From: Theropithecus gelada
Taxonomy: Eukaryota; Chordata; Mammalia; Primates; Cercopithecidae
Length of the DNA: 64,000 bases
Assembly (NCBI RefSeq): GCF_003255815.1
Contig: NC_037669.1
Location: 119,400,021 to 119,464,020, forward strand
Reading direction: 5' to 3'
In this document: piece after piece, positions 1 through 10,637 of the stretch
Layout of the letters: the number at the start of each line of letters is the position of its first letter
How positions within the stretch are numbered: position 1 is the first letter of the stretch
Position numbers and translations under genes: made by a program
Notes under the pieces: generated by a model
Told to the model about the DNA's origin: nothing
Databases searched by the model: none
What the model saw: the letters and a program-made list of their open reading frames with translations, nothing else

Positions 1-139
1 GAATTAATGTGAATGCCACCTTGTTTGCATGGATGTGAGTAAAGCCAGGATACAGAACAGCTGACTTTTAACACAGTTGTAAGCTGTGTATGGCAATATT
101 TCTCAAACCTCTTTCCAAGGATTCACTTTACTCCTTTTT

Positions 140-285
140 CATAGGTGCATGTTTTATTTTTATTTTATTTCAATAGTTTTTGGGGTACAAGAGGTTTTTA
201 TTTACATGGATGAATTATATAGTAGTAAATTCGGAGATTTTAGTGCAGCTGTGCACCCATGTTTTAAATAATACTACCCATGACC
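140..285 (-). repeat. L1 3'-UTR fragment
   Basis: The plus strand reads as the antisense of an L1 3' untranslated region: a T-rich lead, then text close to 'caatagtttttggggtac', a 'ttacatggatgaat' block and 'gagattttagtgca'. This order is typical of L1PB/L1MA-age 3' ends. It is short and diverged, so the subfamily is uncertain. Confidence 0.5.
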
Positions 286-319
286 CACAAAACAATCGTA
301 ACTTTTTAAAAGTTTTTAA

Positions 320-885
320 TATTTAATTTTTCAGTGTTTAACTCAGTGATTTTTTTATTATATTCACAAAGTAATAATCATCATTGCTATATAATTCCAT
401 AATGTTTTTATCACACCAAAATGAAATCCATTAGCAGTCACTCCCCATTTCCCTCTCTCCCCAGTCCCTGGCAACCATTCATCAGCTTTCTGTCTATGGA
501 TCTGCCCATTCTGGATATTGCATATAAATTGAATCATATAATACATGGTCTTTTCTGTCTGGCTTCTTTCACTTATCATAATGTTTTCAAGGTTCATCTC
601 CGTTGTGGCCTATATCTGTACTTCATCTTTTTTTATTGACAGGATATTATTCCATTATATGAATATACCACATTTTGTTTATCCATTCACCTTCAACTAT
701 TTCTACTTTTGGACTATTATGAACAATGCTGATGTGAATATTTATACACACATTTTTGTGTGGATGTATGCTATCAATTATCTTGGGTATGTATCTAACA
801 GTGGAATTTCTGGTTCACATGGTAATTCTATATTTTAACATCTTAAGAAACAACCAAACTGTTTCAAATCAAACACTTTAATCAA
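320..885 (-). repeat. Old L1 (L1MB/L1ME type) 3' end, antisense
   Basis: The stretch follows the antisense of an old mammalian L1 3' end block by block: 'ttagcagtcactcccca', 'ccctggcaacca', 'tctgtctatggatctgcc', 'ttccattatatgaatatacc', 'ttgtttatccattcac', 'gtggaatttctggttcacat' and 'ccaaactgtttcaaa'. The same family recurs at 29130-29660. It has no coding capacity. Confidence 0.7.
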
Positions 886-2362
886 TAATTTTTAATTTTT
901 TTCTTAATAAACCTCTAGGTATTAATCAGTGCTTCTAAACAGTATGTGATAATTCTTGTTACCATATTGAATTCTTATCTTCTTCGCCAAAAGCAGAGAA
1001 ATTTGCTGTATAATCTATACAGGCTAATTTCTATTTTTTTTTTAGATTTTTGGAATACTGAAAACAGCTTGAGAACTCTCATTAGAGTACCTTTAAAAGT
1101 CCACAGGGGTTGAGAACTCCAGGCTGGGAACACAGCAAATAGTAAATACAGGTTCTGGAAACTGGAAATATTTTACTATAATTTAGGACACCCCCTATAA
1201 TTTAGGATACCTATTCTCTTCTCTCCTCCCTCAACTGAAGGCCTTTTTCTCCCCCACTAAAAAACTCAACAAACAATGAATTGATTGTTCCCGTATTTTA
1301 GGGTTTTATAGACTAATAAAAAGTTTTTTTAAACTATGAACTTACATATGTTTGCCAAATTTCTATTATGCCAAATAAAGCATTAAGAAACTATGTTGTA
1401 TCACCATGATTTTGTTAAAGAAAAGAAAACTCCCCAAAAGTAGACACCAGACTAAAATACAGTTCTAAAATTTTGTTTTAATAATTTAAAAAAAAAGTGT
1501 AATCATTTATTTTTCTTATTTTGTTATGGACTAGTGAAAACTCAGGGACTAGAAAGATCAGATAATACCAAGAGGGATAGAATAATTCAGCCTGGTGGGT
1601 GTATTAAAGTTAATACAAGTATCAATGTCCCTAAATTCATCCACTTTGCTAGCACTTTCTGGTGAAATTGTTTCCCCTCTAGCTCTTCCTTTCCTAGAAA
1701 GTTAGATTTTTCTGCCACATGATTCCTGGGCTTTTGTGATTTGATAATGTGAAAAACTGGTGGGAGAAAGGTCAGTAAGGGATGATTTTAAAAGGTTAAG
1801 TTGATCTATATGGTAGCTGGGAAGGAGGGAGTGAAGAATATTGAGAAAGAAGGACAAAAATTCTCCTGACTGAGGATAGTTTTCTTTGGGTGAGTGTGGT
1901 GTTGGGAATAGATTCCAGAATATGTGTGGTGTGAACCATTTAGGGATCACAATATAAATAAATAAAACATAAAATATTACTTGGATAAAACAGGTTTTCT
2001 TTACTATTTTTAGAAATATTAAACAAAAAGATTGGAATTCCTTTCTTTAAAAAATATCTAGACTGGACCTAATGATCTAAGAGTCATACGGGTCATATAA
2101 AATTGGATAGCAGATTATGTTCAGCTTTCAGACTATCAATCTTCTGTTACAATTGGCATTTCTTCACATCTTATCCAAGACACTTTGATTCTATTCCTCT
2201 CCTAAGTGAAATTTTCTCCCAGGAAATTTATTTGTACAAAAATGGTATGCATGACTGCGTAGATATGAATAATCATTCTTTCAGGGTACCGGGCAGGTAA
2301 TTGTAAAGGCAGTCTTTATTCCTTAATTTTGTCATTTGTTCATTCATTTTAAAAACACTTTT
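886..2362. other. Intergenic, no gene seen
   Basis: AT-rich sequence of about 1.5 kb. It has no recognisable exon, RNA gene or clear repeat, only short random open frames. Very old unrecognised repeat remnants are possible. Confidence 0.5.
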
Positions 2363-2683
2363 GACCGGGTGTAGTGGCTCATGCCTGTAATTCCAGCACT
2401 TTGCCGGGCCGAGGCAGGTGGATCACCTGAGGTCGGGAGTGTGAGACCAGGCTGACCAACATGGAGAAACCCCGTCTCTACTAAAAATACAAAATTAGCC
2501 GGGCGTGGTGACACATGCCTGTAATCTCAGCTACTAGGGAGGCTGAGGCAGGAGAATCGCTTGAACCCCGGAGGCGGAGGTTGCAGTGAGCCAAGATCAC
2601 GCCATTGCACTCCAGCCTGGGCAACAAGAGTGAAACTCCGTCTCAAAATAAATAAATAAATAAATAAATTAAATAAAAAAATA
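2363..2683 (+). repeat. AluS-type element
   Basis: Full-length Alu in sense orientation, from 'gaccgggtgtagtggctc' through both monomers ('ggttgcagtgagcc', 'cactccagcctgggc') to an AAAT-rich tail. It is preceded by a copy of aaacactttt at 2353-2362, which recurs at 2998-3007 after the next Alu. That places the insertion site of this element. Confidence 0.95.
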
Positions 2684-3000
2684 GGCCGGTAGCGGTGGCT
2701 CACGCCTGTAATCTCAGCTCTTTAGGAGGCTGAGGCAAGCGGATCATGAGGTCAGGAGATCGAGACCAGCCTGGCTAACACGGTGAAACCCCGTCTCTAC
2801 TAAAAATACAAAAAATTAGCTGGGCGAGGTGGCAGGCGCCTGTAGTCCCAGCTACTCGGGAGGCTGAAGCAGGAGAATGGCATGAACCCGGGAGGCAGAG
2901 CTTGCAGTGATCCCAGATTGCGCCACTGCACTCCAGCCTGGGCGTTAGAGCAAGACTCGGTCTCAAAATAAATAAATAAATAAATAAACAAACAAACAAA
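2684..3000 (+). repeat. AluY-type element inserted in the tail of the previous Alu
   Basis: Sense Alu from 'ggccggtagcggtggctc', with Y-like features ('gaggtcaggagatcgagacc', 'gcttgcagtgatcc'), ending in AAAT/AAAC repeats. It starts directly in the A-rich tail of the upstream Alu, and the outer target-site duplication aaacactttt flanks the pair. Confidence 0.95.
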
Positions 3001-3149
3001 CACTTTTAAGTATCATCTAAGTGAAAAGATTTTGCCTAAGGGATAGCTAGATGTACAGATAAAATTAATACCTGAGCCTTGACTTTACAAACGTTTGTCT
3101 CCAGACATGTAAACATAAGAAATTACAATAGTGCACAGTAACAGTATTA

Positions 3150-3760
3150 CAGTCACAGAAATGAGGAGGTGGGGCAAGGAAGCAGCAGAGTTCAACAAAG
3201 ACTTCCTGCAAGAGGTGACAACCGAATTTAAGAAGGTAAATATACGCATATTAGTCAGTCTTGGGTGGGGAGAACATTCCTAGAAGAGAGAACAGGAGAG
3301 AGTGAACTATTAACAGAGAGTAAATGTAAGATGGCAGATGAGACAGGAGAAGTGTGCAGGTGACAGAGCACCAAGGTGGATGTGGGACTTTTTCATGGGT
3401 CTGACAGTCAGTGAGGAGATTCACTCCAAGGGTCATAATATAATTTGCATTTCGAAAGCTCACTGTGGCGAGTCTGAGAAGGACAAATTCAAGAGCAGGT
3501 TAGACATGCAGAGGCCAATCAGCAGCTCTTGCAACCGTCTAGGTGAGAAAGAATCCAGAGAAATGATATAAAGACAGTCAATTGGGACTGAGAAAGGGAG
3601 AGATCAATTCTGACTGGGAAGATCTGAAAAGACATCTGGGAAGTGGGATTTGACCATCTTTGGCTGCCTTGAAAGAAGGGGAACTTCAAAGGCCCAACAA
3701 AAGGAAATGGGAACTCCTTGGAGATAGTCTGTGTTGGTGCTAAACCCCCAGTGTCTACCA
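3150..3760 (-). repeat. Probable L2/L3-type LINE fragment
   Basis: Purine-rich text such as 'agacttcctgcaagaggtgac' and 'gaatttaagaag' resembles the antisense of old LINE2/CR1 sequence. Divergence is high and the edges are not sharp. No gene is seen. Confidence 0.35.
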
Positions 3761-3825
3761 CAGATCAAGTCATGGAGCAGACTCTTAGGTCATGTTTGTT
3801 GGATGAATGGGAAGGAAATTCCAGA

Positions 3826-4345
3826 GTGTACCTGTTATCTCTTGTTTCATATTAACCCATCCCAAAACTAAGTGACTTCAAATAACAGCCATTGATTTTT
3901 GCTTGCCTGTCTACAGATAAGAGAGATAGCCCTGCTACTCTGGGCTAGGCCTGGCTGATCTCAGCTTCAGCAGTTATCACTCACTCAAGCATCTGCAGTC
4001 CCCTGGCAGATCCATCACTGGCTGGATGGCAAACTGTTGAGGGAGAGGGTGACTGTGCCACGTGGGTCTTATCATCCCACTAGGTTAGCCTGGCTTGTCC
4101 CTGTGGTGACAGCAGAGTTCCAAGTGAGTGAACGAAAAGTAAGCAAGGCTTCTGAACACTTATGCTCAGAACTGGCACTGCATCACTTCTGCTCCATTCT
4201 GCTGGCCAAAGCAAGTCACAAGACCACCCCAGGTTCAAGGGGTAGGGAAAAGCTCCACTTCTTGACGAAGTCACATTCCAAAGAACCGTGGATACAGGGA
4301 AGAGAATAATTGCAGCCATTTTTACAATCTCCCACACAGGCAGAA
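3826..4345 (-). repeat. MLT1-type MaLR LTR (old)
   Basis: Antisense MLT1J-like LTR. Landmarks are 'aaaactaagtgacttcaaa', 'ggctgatctcagcttcag', 'ggccaaagcaagtcacaag', 'ggttcaaggggtaggg', 'gtggatacaggga' and 'gcagccatttttacaatc'. It is a solo remnant with no internal retroviral sequence, and three relatives occur later (46.8, 48.5 and 63.3 kb). Confidence 0.65.
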
Positions 4346-4389
4346 GGCAGAGGCTGAGCAAGGGTCAGCAACTGGACCACACTGGCCAC

Positions 4390-4575
4390 AGCCAGAAGGC
4401 TCTGGACTGACAGTGATGACTTATGTACAGGCTTGGTGGGGGGCAGGGGATGTAGTAGAAGACTGAGCTGGATAAGAATGTAGGGGCCAGACTGCAGAGG
4501 ATGTTGAAGGCCAGGCTAAGGATGTTTGGACTGTGTTCTCCAATCCCTGGAAGGCTATCAAAGGTTTTTGAGATG
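4390..4575 (-). repeat. Probable L2/L3 fragment
   Basis: Phrases such as 'gaaggccaggctaaggatg', 'tttggactgtgttctcca' and 'ggaaggctatcaaagg' resemble antisense LINE2/CR1 3' sequence. The assignment is tentative. Confidence 0.35.
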
Positions 4576-4878
4576 GGGCTGGGTACAGTGGCTCACACCT
4601 GTAATCTCAGCACTTTGAGAGACTGAGGCGGGAGGATTACTTGAGTCTAGGAGTTCAAGACCATCCTGGGCAACATAGCATGATCCAGTCTTTACAAAAA
4701 TTAAAAAGTTAGCTGGGTGTGGTGCACTTCTGTAGTCCCAGCTACTCTGGAGGCTAAGGAAGGAGGATAGCTTGAGCCCAAGAGGCTGAGGCTGCAGTGT
4801 GCTGTGATCATTTCACTGCACTCCAGCATGGGCAACAGAGTGAGACCCTGTCGCTATTTTAAAAAAAAAAACATAAAA
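4576..4878 (+). repeat. AluJ-type element
   Basis: Diverged sense Alu, from 'gctgggtacagtggctcac' to an A tail near 4861-4872, with J-like features ('gaggattacttgagtc', 'catcctgggcaacatagc'). An imperfect duplication of 'aaaggttttt' flanks it. Confidence 0.9.
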
Positions 4879-6114
4879 AGGTTTTCAGATTGGAAACACC
4901 AACCCAGAAGCAGGTCCAGGTTTACTGAGAGCACCACACATGTAAAGATCACAACGTTTTCAACAACGTGCCACATATTTGCCAGCCCAAACTAATTTTT
5001 AGCTACTTCTTTCTCTCCTTTGGAAGTATCTTGATACTAAAAGGAATGCAATTAGCAACTTATATTTGTGGGATATAAATATTAACTCTTGTGGAAGAAC
5101 CAAGCTGCTAATTTCAAAGCACAATCATAATCACTTTTGAACTTTAAGTACACTCAACATGTCCCTTGGACAGTCCTTGAACTAACCCAGGTATTTCCCA
5201 TCTCTGCTTTGCAGTCTTAGGAACTTAAGTTAAAAAAAGGCTAGCAACAGAGTAGTAGCTCCTGAGTCCTTGGGATGTGCATAAGTGTGGATCCTAAGTC
5301 ATCTTAAATGACAAAGTCCTTGCCCTCTAAGGATAACCTCTCTCCATTAATCCTTAAGTGTTCATAAATGACAAAATAGATATCACCCATGCTAAAAATG
5401 GCAGCACTTCAGACAGTTTAGCTCTGTGAAGTGAGCTTATGGGATGCTCCTCTCCTGACTTTTCATGTAATTGATTCCTGTACCTCTTCCAGAGTTCCAC
5501 TCCTGCAATGTAAGCTTGGAGGCATGACCATCAGGTTTCCCTGCTTTATCACTAAGGTCTAACATTTGGTGCTTAATGACAATAATGAATACAAGTGTTA
5601 ATGTCTGAACCAAAGAAAGTGGGCTAAAGAGATTGATAACATTGAGTTTAGTTCTCAGCCATGCCACTTGCCAACTGTGCTTTCATAGTTAGGTTATTAC
5701 TTAATCTTTTGAGCCTCAAATTAGGGATAAGAGACTCTACCTCACTTTTTAGGGAAGAAAGTACCTACATAGGGTCTACCATGTTGTAGGTGCTCAATAA
5801 GTAAAAGATGGCAATGGGCAAATTGCTAGAGGAAACATCCCAAATTCTGGCAAGGTAGGGTTCTATCTTATATTCCAAAATGTGCAGAAGAGGAAATATG
5901 GAATAAACCAATTCTATTTATCTGCAATTGTCAGGAAGGCATCATAAGACCAATTTTCACCACAGTATGTTCACCTTTTAGGCTCCTACCATCTCACAGA
6001 ATTCATTTCCTTCTTTGTCTGAAGGTGGGTTTTTAAAGGGCAGCCCATATGTCAGCATGATGTTGACTAGATGTCACCTTGCATTGCTAAATAAAACTGA
6101 AGCGTATTGCAGTA
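4879..6114. other. Intergenic, no gene seen
   Basis: No coding exon or RNA gene is recognised. A MIR/L2-like tail ('gttgtaggtgctcaataag') lies near 5770-5810. The longest open frame (minus strand, 5437-5667) shows no family resemblance. Confidence 0.5.
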
Positions 6115-6330
6115 GGTTCAGTGTCTCTCCCCCAAAATTTATGTCCAGACCTAAACCCTGATCTTATTTGGAAATAAGGACTTTGCAGATGTAATAAAGT
6201 TAGAATGAAAAAGCATGAAAATTAGTAGTCATAGAAGTAAAGAGAGGGGAAAAGAGGGTAAGCAAGAGGAGACCACACAAGACATGGAAGCAAAGGAAAG
6301 CCATAAAAGCAAATGTGGGTAACAGCTGGC
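6115..6330 (+). repeat. Partial MLT1-type LTR
   Basis: The 5' part of a MaLR LTR in sense: 'cccccaaaatttatgtccag', then 'cctgatcttatttggaaata' and 'gactttgcagatgtaat'. Similarity fades after about 6200 and weakly resumes at 'gaggagaccacacaagacatg'. Confidence 0.6.
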
Positions 6331-7335
6331 GGTGTTGGACAGATCTGGCTTCCAGCTTAGTGAAACCAGGTGGGGCTGACTTGACAGTTGCTGCAGGGGA
6401 CAGGTGTCATGAAGTCTGCCTGCCTAGGACAGTTGCAAAGGTCATACAAGGTCAAGGCAGAAGCCAGAGCTAGAAATGCCCATGTTAGTTTCTTGTCAGG
6501 CATTTGATCATTTTTCTGTCCTACATCTCATGAAGACTCTGGGTTTGCTTATACGTATAAAGGGCTAGTTTGGCACACAGATGAAATTTTTACCTAATCC
6601 TGGAAAGCTGTGCTTCGTGTAAGTTTACATTATCAATCTGTAGCTCCCTTCATCAGCCACTACTGCATCATCCTATTTGTGTATTACCTATGGGGACTTG
6701 GGTCATTCCCTTCTCCCCACTTTTTATATACTAAGATTGGAGCCCAAAATCCACAGGTAGGCTGGATTCACCAGGGGTCAGGGCTAGATACACAGAGCAG
6801 CAGTGTGGAAGTACCATTTGTCACTCACAGAGAAGCACAGAGAACTGGTGTAGGATCTGTTATTGCAAATAACTGTGGTTCCTTCCCTATTACCTCAGAT
6901 AAAGGAGATAAAACTATGGGCCACATGCAGTTTCAACTAAAATTTCAACCTGTACATGGCTATTTTTGAAAGATTCAGGCCAAGAGCTGACTCTAAAATG
7001 TTATTTAGAAATTATTCTTGAGGTCCCTCTCTGTTCAGGACTCTGGACTAGGTTTATGAGACTTAGAGTCAGAGATCATGACTATTAGAGGCTCATAATC
7101 TGGTGTGGAAGAACAAGTCATGGGAACGAATATTCAAACACAAAGGTGGATGAAGGGGCAGGAAGAGGTCAGTGGGAAGGCAGGTGATGGAAAGATCAGT
7201 CATATGTACTCATGTGGTTTTTGAGTGCTCACTCTGTGCCAGGGACTGGGGAGACAAAGAAGAAGGAGCAGTAAGATTAATAAGGGTCTTCCCTTGGGAG
7301 GATCAGAGTCAAAATATGTTCAATGTACACAGCGG
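6331..7335. other. Intergenic, no gene seen
   Basis: There is an open frame of 119 codons at 6610-6969 (plus) with no start context, splice sites or recognisable domain, and I do not call it. An L2/L3-like phrase ('gagtgctcactctgtgccag') lies near 7225-7245. Confidence 0.5.
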
Positions 7336-7575
7336 TTTCTAGCAACTTCTCTCCTGCCCCCTTTATCCACCTAGTTCTCTGTCTCTGATCACTCTAACCT
7401 ATTCTTTTCCCCCACAGACTTCATTCTCTGAAACAATCTTGCTCATTTATTTGATTACTTGATAATTGCTTTATCTCCTCCACTGGAATGTTAGCTCCAT
7501 AAGAGTGTGTTCTATACTAGCCCCAATCCCTAGAATGGTGTTAGCAACCACTAACAGCTGTTCAGTGAATGTCGA
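7336..7575 (+). repeat. L2 LINE 3' end
   Basis: Sense L2 3' end: 'cactggaatgttagctccat', 'gagtgtgttctatac', 'ccccaatccctagaatggtg' and a final 'cagtgaatg'. It follows the L2 consensus order for the last 200 bp. Confidence 0.65.
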
Positions 7576-7621
7576 CCAAATGAGATGCAGCCCAATAGGA
7601 ATCACAGAAGCCAGTAATGAA

Positions 7622-7815
7622 AGGGATTAAGGGCATTGGGTTTGGATCCAGACTACCTGTGTTCAAACTCAGCTCCTCCATTTACTCACTGTTTTACTTT
7701 GATCTAGTTACTCTACCTTTCTATGCCTCAGTTTCCCTTAATGCCTAATATAACCAGCCTCGTAGGATTGTTAGGAGGATTGAATGAGTTAATACACATA
7801 GTAAAAAGCACTTAA
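7622..7815 (+). repeat. MIR SINE
   Basis: Sense MIR: 'gggtttggatccagactacc', 'tgttcaaactcagctcctcc', 'tatgcctcagtttccctta' and 'ggattgaatgagttaatac'. Near full length. Confidence 0.8.
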
Positions 7816-8015
7816 AGCAGAGGCTAGCAAACATTTTCTTAAAGAGCCAGTGAGTACATATTTTGGGCATCGCACGCCATGTGGTTTCTGTTGCTATGAC
7901 TCAGCTCTACCCTTGTCACACAAAAGCAGGTGTAGACAATACGTAAACAAATGTGTGGCCCAATTCTATTTACAACATTAAAAATCATAGCACAGCATGT
8001 AACATAACCTATAAG
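7816..8015. mobile_element. hAT-type nonautonomous DNA transposon (MER1 group)
   Basis: 'ggctagcaaacattttctta', 'aagagccagtgagtacatat', 'gtttctgttgctatgactca' and 'gacaatacgtaaacaaatg' match the common mammalian hAT-Charlie short element that starts with a 'gcaaactttttctg' block. The exact family is not certain. Confidence 0.55.
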
Positions 8016-8084
8016 AACTATAGCGCAAAATAATACTCTGTTGACCAGGGAACTAGAAGTCTTTCTTTTGTGATTCCAAAGCCT

Positions 8085-8230
8085 CTGAGCCACAGTTTAG
8101 TCATCTGTACCATGGAGATAATAACTATGCTTTGCTACCTCACTGGGTTATTTGGTGATTGCATAAGATAAAAGGTGAAATAAAAAGTACAAATGGACTG
8201 TGTACAAATAAGGCAAAGCGCTCTATAAAA
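8085..8230 (+). repeat. MIR SINE fragment
   Basis: 'gagccacagtttagtcatct', 'atggagataataactatgc' and a weak 'aagcgctctataaaaatgg' end follow the 3' half of MIR. Confidence 0.6.
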
Positions 8231-8261
8231 ATGGTTCTATAGTGCTGTTTGGATCCAAGAT

Positions 8262-8430
8262 TGCCATGCAGTAGGTAGGTCAGATATTATTACACCCATT
8301 TTACAGATGAGGAAGCCAGAGATATTAAATGAATCATCTGAGGTCACACAGCTGATAAACGAAAGATTTAAATTGGAACCCAGACAATTTTTATTCTAGT
8401 ACAGTGTCCTTAATGACACTGTCCGACTCC
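8262..8430 (-). repeat. MIR SINE, antisense
   Basis: 'attattacacccattttaca', 'gatgaggaagccagag', 'gaggtcacacagctgataa' and 'ttggaacccagac' read as antisense MIR. A 9-bp hairpin (tgtccgact / agtcggaca) overlaps its right end at about 8420-8445. Confidence 0.8.
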
Positions 8431-9044
8431 CCTGAAGTCGGACACTGAAGAGAAACCTTATGGTACAGAGCTTCTCTTGGGATTTTTCTCCTCAACCTTC
8501 TTACACATGAGTACACCATTTCTCCAGGCACATCCCATACCAAAGGATTCCATGAGTCAGGCAGCACTTGCTTCTTGTCCTTATAGTTATCAAGAAATAA
8601 TTGTATATATTCAAATTATATATCCAGCCCACACTTTGTCTTGTCAAACTAAAGAAAAAAAATAAAAAGGAAAAGAAACACTCAGTGGCATGCCTGTTCC
8701 TTAATTAGCTTTCATGCAAAAGAGAAAAGTTCATAACATAATCCTATCCCCATTCCCCCTGCCCTGCAATACCCCAACACACACATTTTTAAGAAACACA
8801 AAAGTCTGGTCAGTTTGTATGTGGGTTGAATTGCATATGTTGTGTTACCGTAAGAAATCTACTTGGCCTAAGTCTATAATAACAAAGAGTTGAACCGTTG
8901 GTTGTTGATGAAGACTTCTCTTACTTTCGATTAGGATGCTGGAGGTGTGCAAGCATGGAAACTCAAGATCCCAGCTTTCAGCTACCATGTGAATAGAGCT
9001 TATAATGGTACCGCCAGCTAAATGCCTATGAGGGAAATATCCAA
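8431..9044. other. Intergenic, no gene seen
   Basis: No recognisable gene or clear repeat. The open frame at 8477-8665 has no support. Confidence 0.5.
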
Positions 9045-9760
9045 GTGCTAGATATTTTTCAACCTACCAAAATGGCTAAAATTAAAAAGACTACCAGTAC
9101 CAAGTATTGGCAAGAATCTAGGGAAACAGGAACTCTCTTACATTGCTGGTGGGAATGTAAAATGGTATGGCCATGTTGGAAACAGGTTGGCAGTTTCTTA
9201 AAAAATTAAACTTACACTTCCCATATGACTCAGCAATTCCATTCCTAGATATCTATCCAAGGGAAATAAAGATATATATCCACACAAAGATTTGTATGCA
9301 AATATTCATAGCATCATTATTCATAATAGCCAAAGTCTGGAAACAACCCAATGTCCATGGATAAACAAAATATTGTGTTTCAATGCAATAGAACACTACT
9401 CAGTAATAAAAGGAATGAACTACTGATATATGTAACAACATGAATTCATCTCAAAAACATCATGCTAAGTGAAAGGGGACAGATATAAAATATGCATACA
9501 GTTCCATTCATATAAAATCTCTAACAAAAGCAAAATTATGCAGCAATAGAAAACAGATTGAAGGGCTGGGGTGTGAGCAGGAATGAACTACAAAAGGGAA
9601 TGAAGGAACTTTTTGGGGATGTTGAAAGTATTCCAAATTTTAATTGTGGTGATGGTTATATAACTGTACAAATTTGCTAAAACTCATCTAACTGTACATT
9701 TTAAATGGATGAATGTCAAGGTATGTAAATAGTACTTCAATAAAGCTATAAAACAGAAGT
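9045..9760 (+). repeat. L1 3' end (L1MB/L1MA type)
   Basis: Sense end of L1 ORF2 plus 3' UTR: 'cattgctggtgggaatgtaa', 'ctcagcaattccattcctag', 'tgtccatggataaacaaaa', 'catgaattcatctcaaaaac' and 'ctgtacaaatttgctaaaac'. It is full of stop codons and truncated at the 5' side. Confidence 0.85.
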
Positions 9761-9809
9761 GTTGAGTATTTTTTAAGTTGTTATATTTTTCTTTTAAAAT
9801 GTGTATGTT

Positions 9810-10121
9810 GGCCGGGCGCGGTGGCTCACGCCTGTAATCCCAGCACTTTGGGAGGCCAAGGCGGGTGGATCACAAGGTCAGGAGGTCGAGACCATCCTGG
9901 CGAACATGGTGAAACCCCGTCTCTACTAAAAATACAAAAAAATTAGCCGGGCGAGGTGGCGGGCACCTGTAGTCCCAGCTTCTAGGGAGGCTGAGGCAGG
10001 AGAATGGTGTGAACCTGGGAGGCGGCGGAGCTTGCAGTGAGCGGATATCATGCCACTGCACTCCAGCCTGGGCAACAGAGCGAGACTCCATCTCAAAACA
10101 ACAACAACAACAACAACAACA
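9810..10121 (+). repeat. AluY element with target-site duplication
   Basis: Full sense AluY ('gcggtggctcacgcc', 'caaggtcaggaggtcgag', 'ggcggagcttgcagtgagc') ending in a CAA-rich tail. A 14-bp duplication, aaaatgtgtatgtt, flanks it at 9796-9809 and 10122-10135, so the insertion site is intact. Confidence 0.97.
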
Positions 10122-10135
10122 AAAATGTGTATGTT

Positions 10136-10621
10136 TATTTTAGAATGTGTGAAAGGTATAAAAATGGAAAATAAAAATCTTAATCCCACCTGCCAGAGAT
10201 AACTACTACTAAGGTTCTTTAATAAGTTAACATTGAAAACACTATTATATCCTGATAGTTTTCACCTAATGTTACATCCTGAGCATTTTATCTTTTTAAA
10301 TTATTCAAAACTATGATATTTGGTGGCTATATAATATTACATCATGTGTGTTACAGTAGTAGATTTACCAATTCCTCTTTATTAGACATTTAGATATTTA
10401 CAATTTTTATTCTTGTGAAAGTAAATTCTGAAAGTGTAAATAAGGTCCAAAGTTTATGGATGATGTTTGAGGCCCTTGATGAATACATATTTCTAAATTG
10501 CTTTTCAGAAATATTTCATAATCAATGCAAGAGAGTGACCATAGCACTGTTACTTGGCAGCACTATTGTTTCCTTTCTTTCTTTCTTTCTTTCAACATTT
10601 TTAATTACTTGTATTTCTGGT
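10136..10621. other. AT-rich intergenic stretch, probably degenerate old repeat
   Basis: Text such as 'tggctatataatattacatc' and 'agacatttagatatttac' resembles the very old LINE-derived stretches also seen near 22290-22560 and 29660-29810. It includes a CTTT microsatellite at about 10572-10592. No gene is seen. Confidence 0.4.
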
Positions 10622-10637
10622 GAGATTAATTCTTTCT
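10622..10637. repeat. Target-site duplication, 3' side of the TMEM183 retrocopy
   Basis: gagattaattctttct occurs here and at 12358-12373. The two identical 16-mers bracket the retrocopy exactly. Read on the insert's strand the duplication starts with agaaag and follows tt, which fits an L1 endonuclease site of the TT/AAAA type. Confidence 0.9.
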
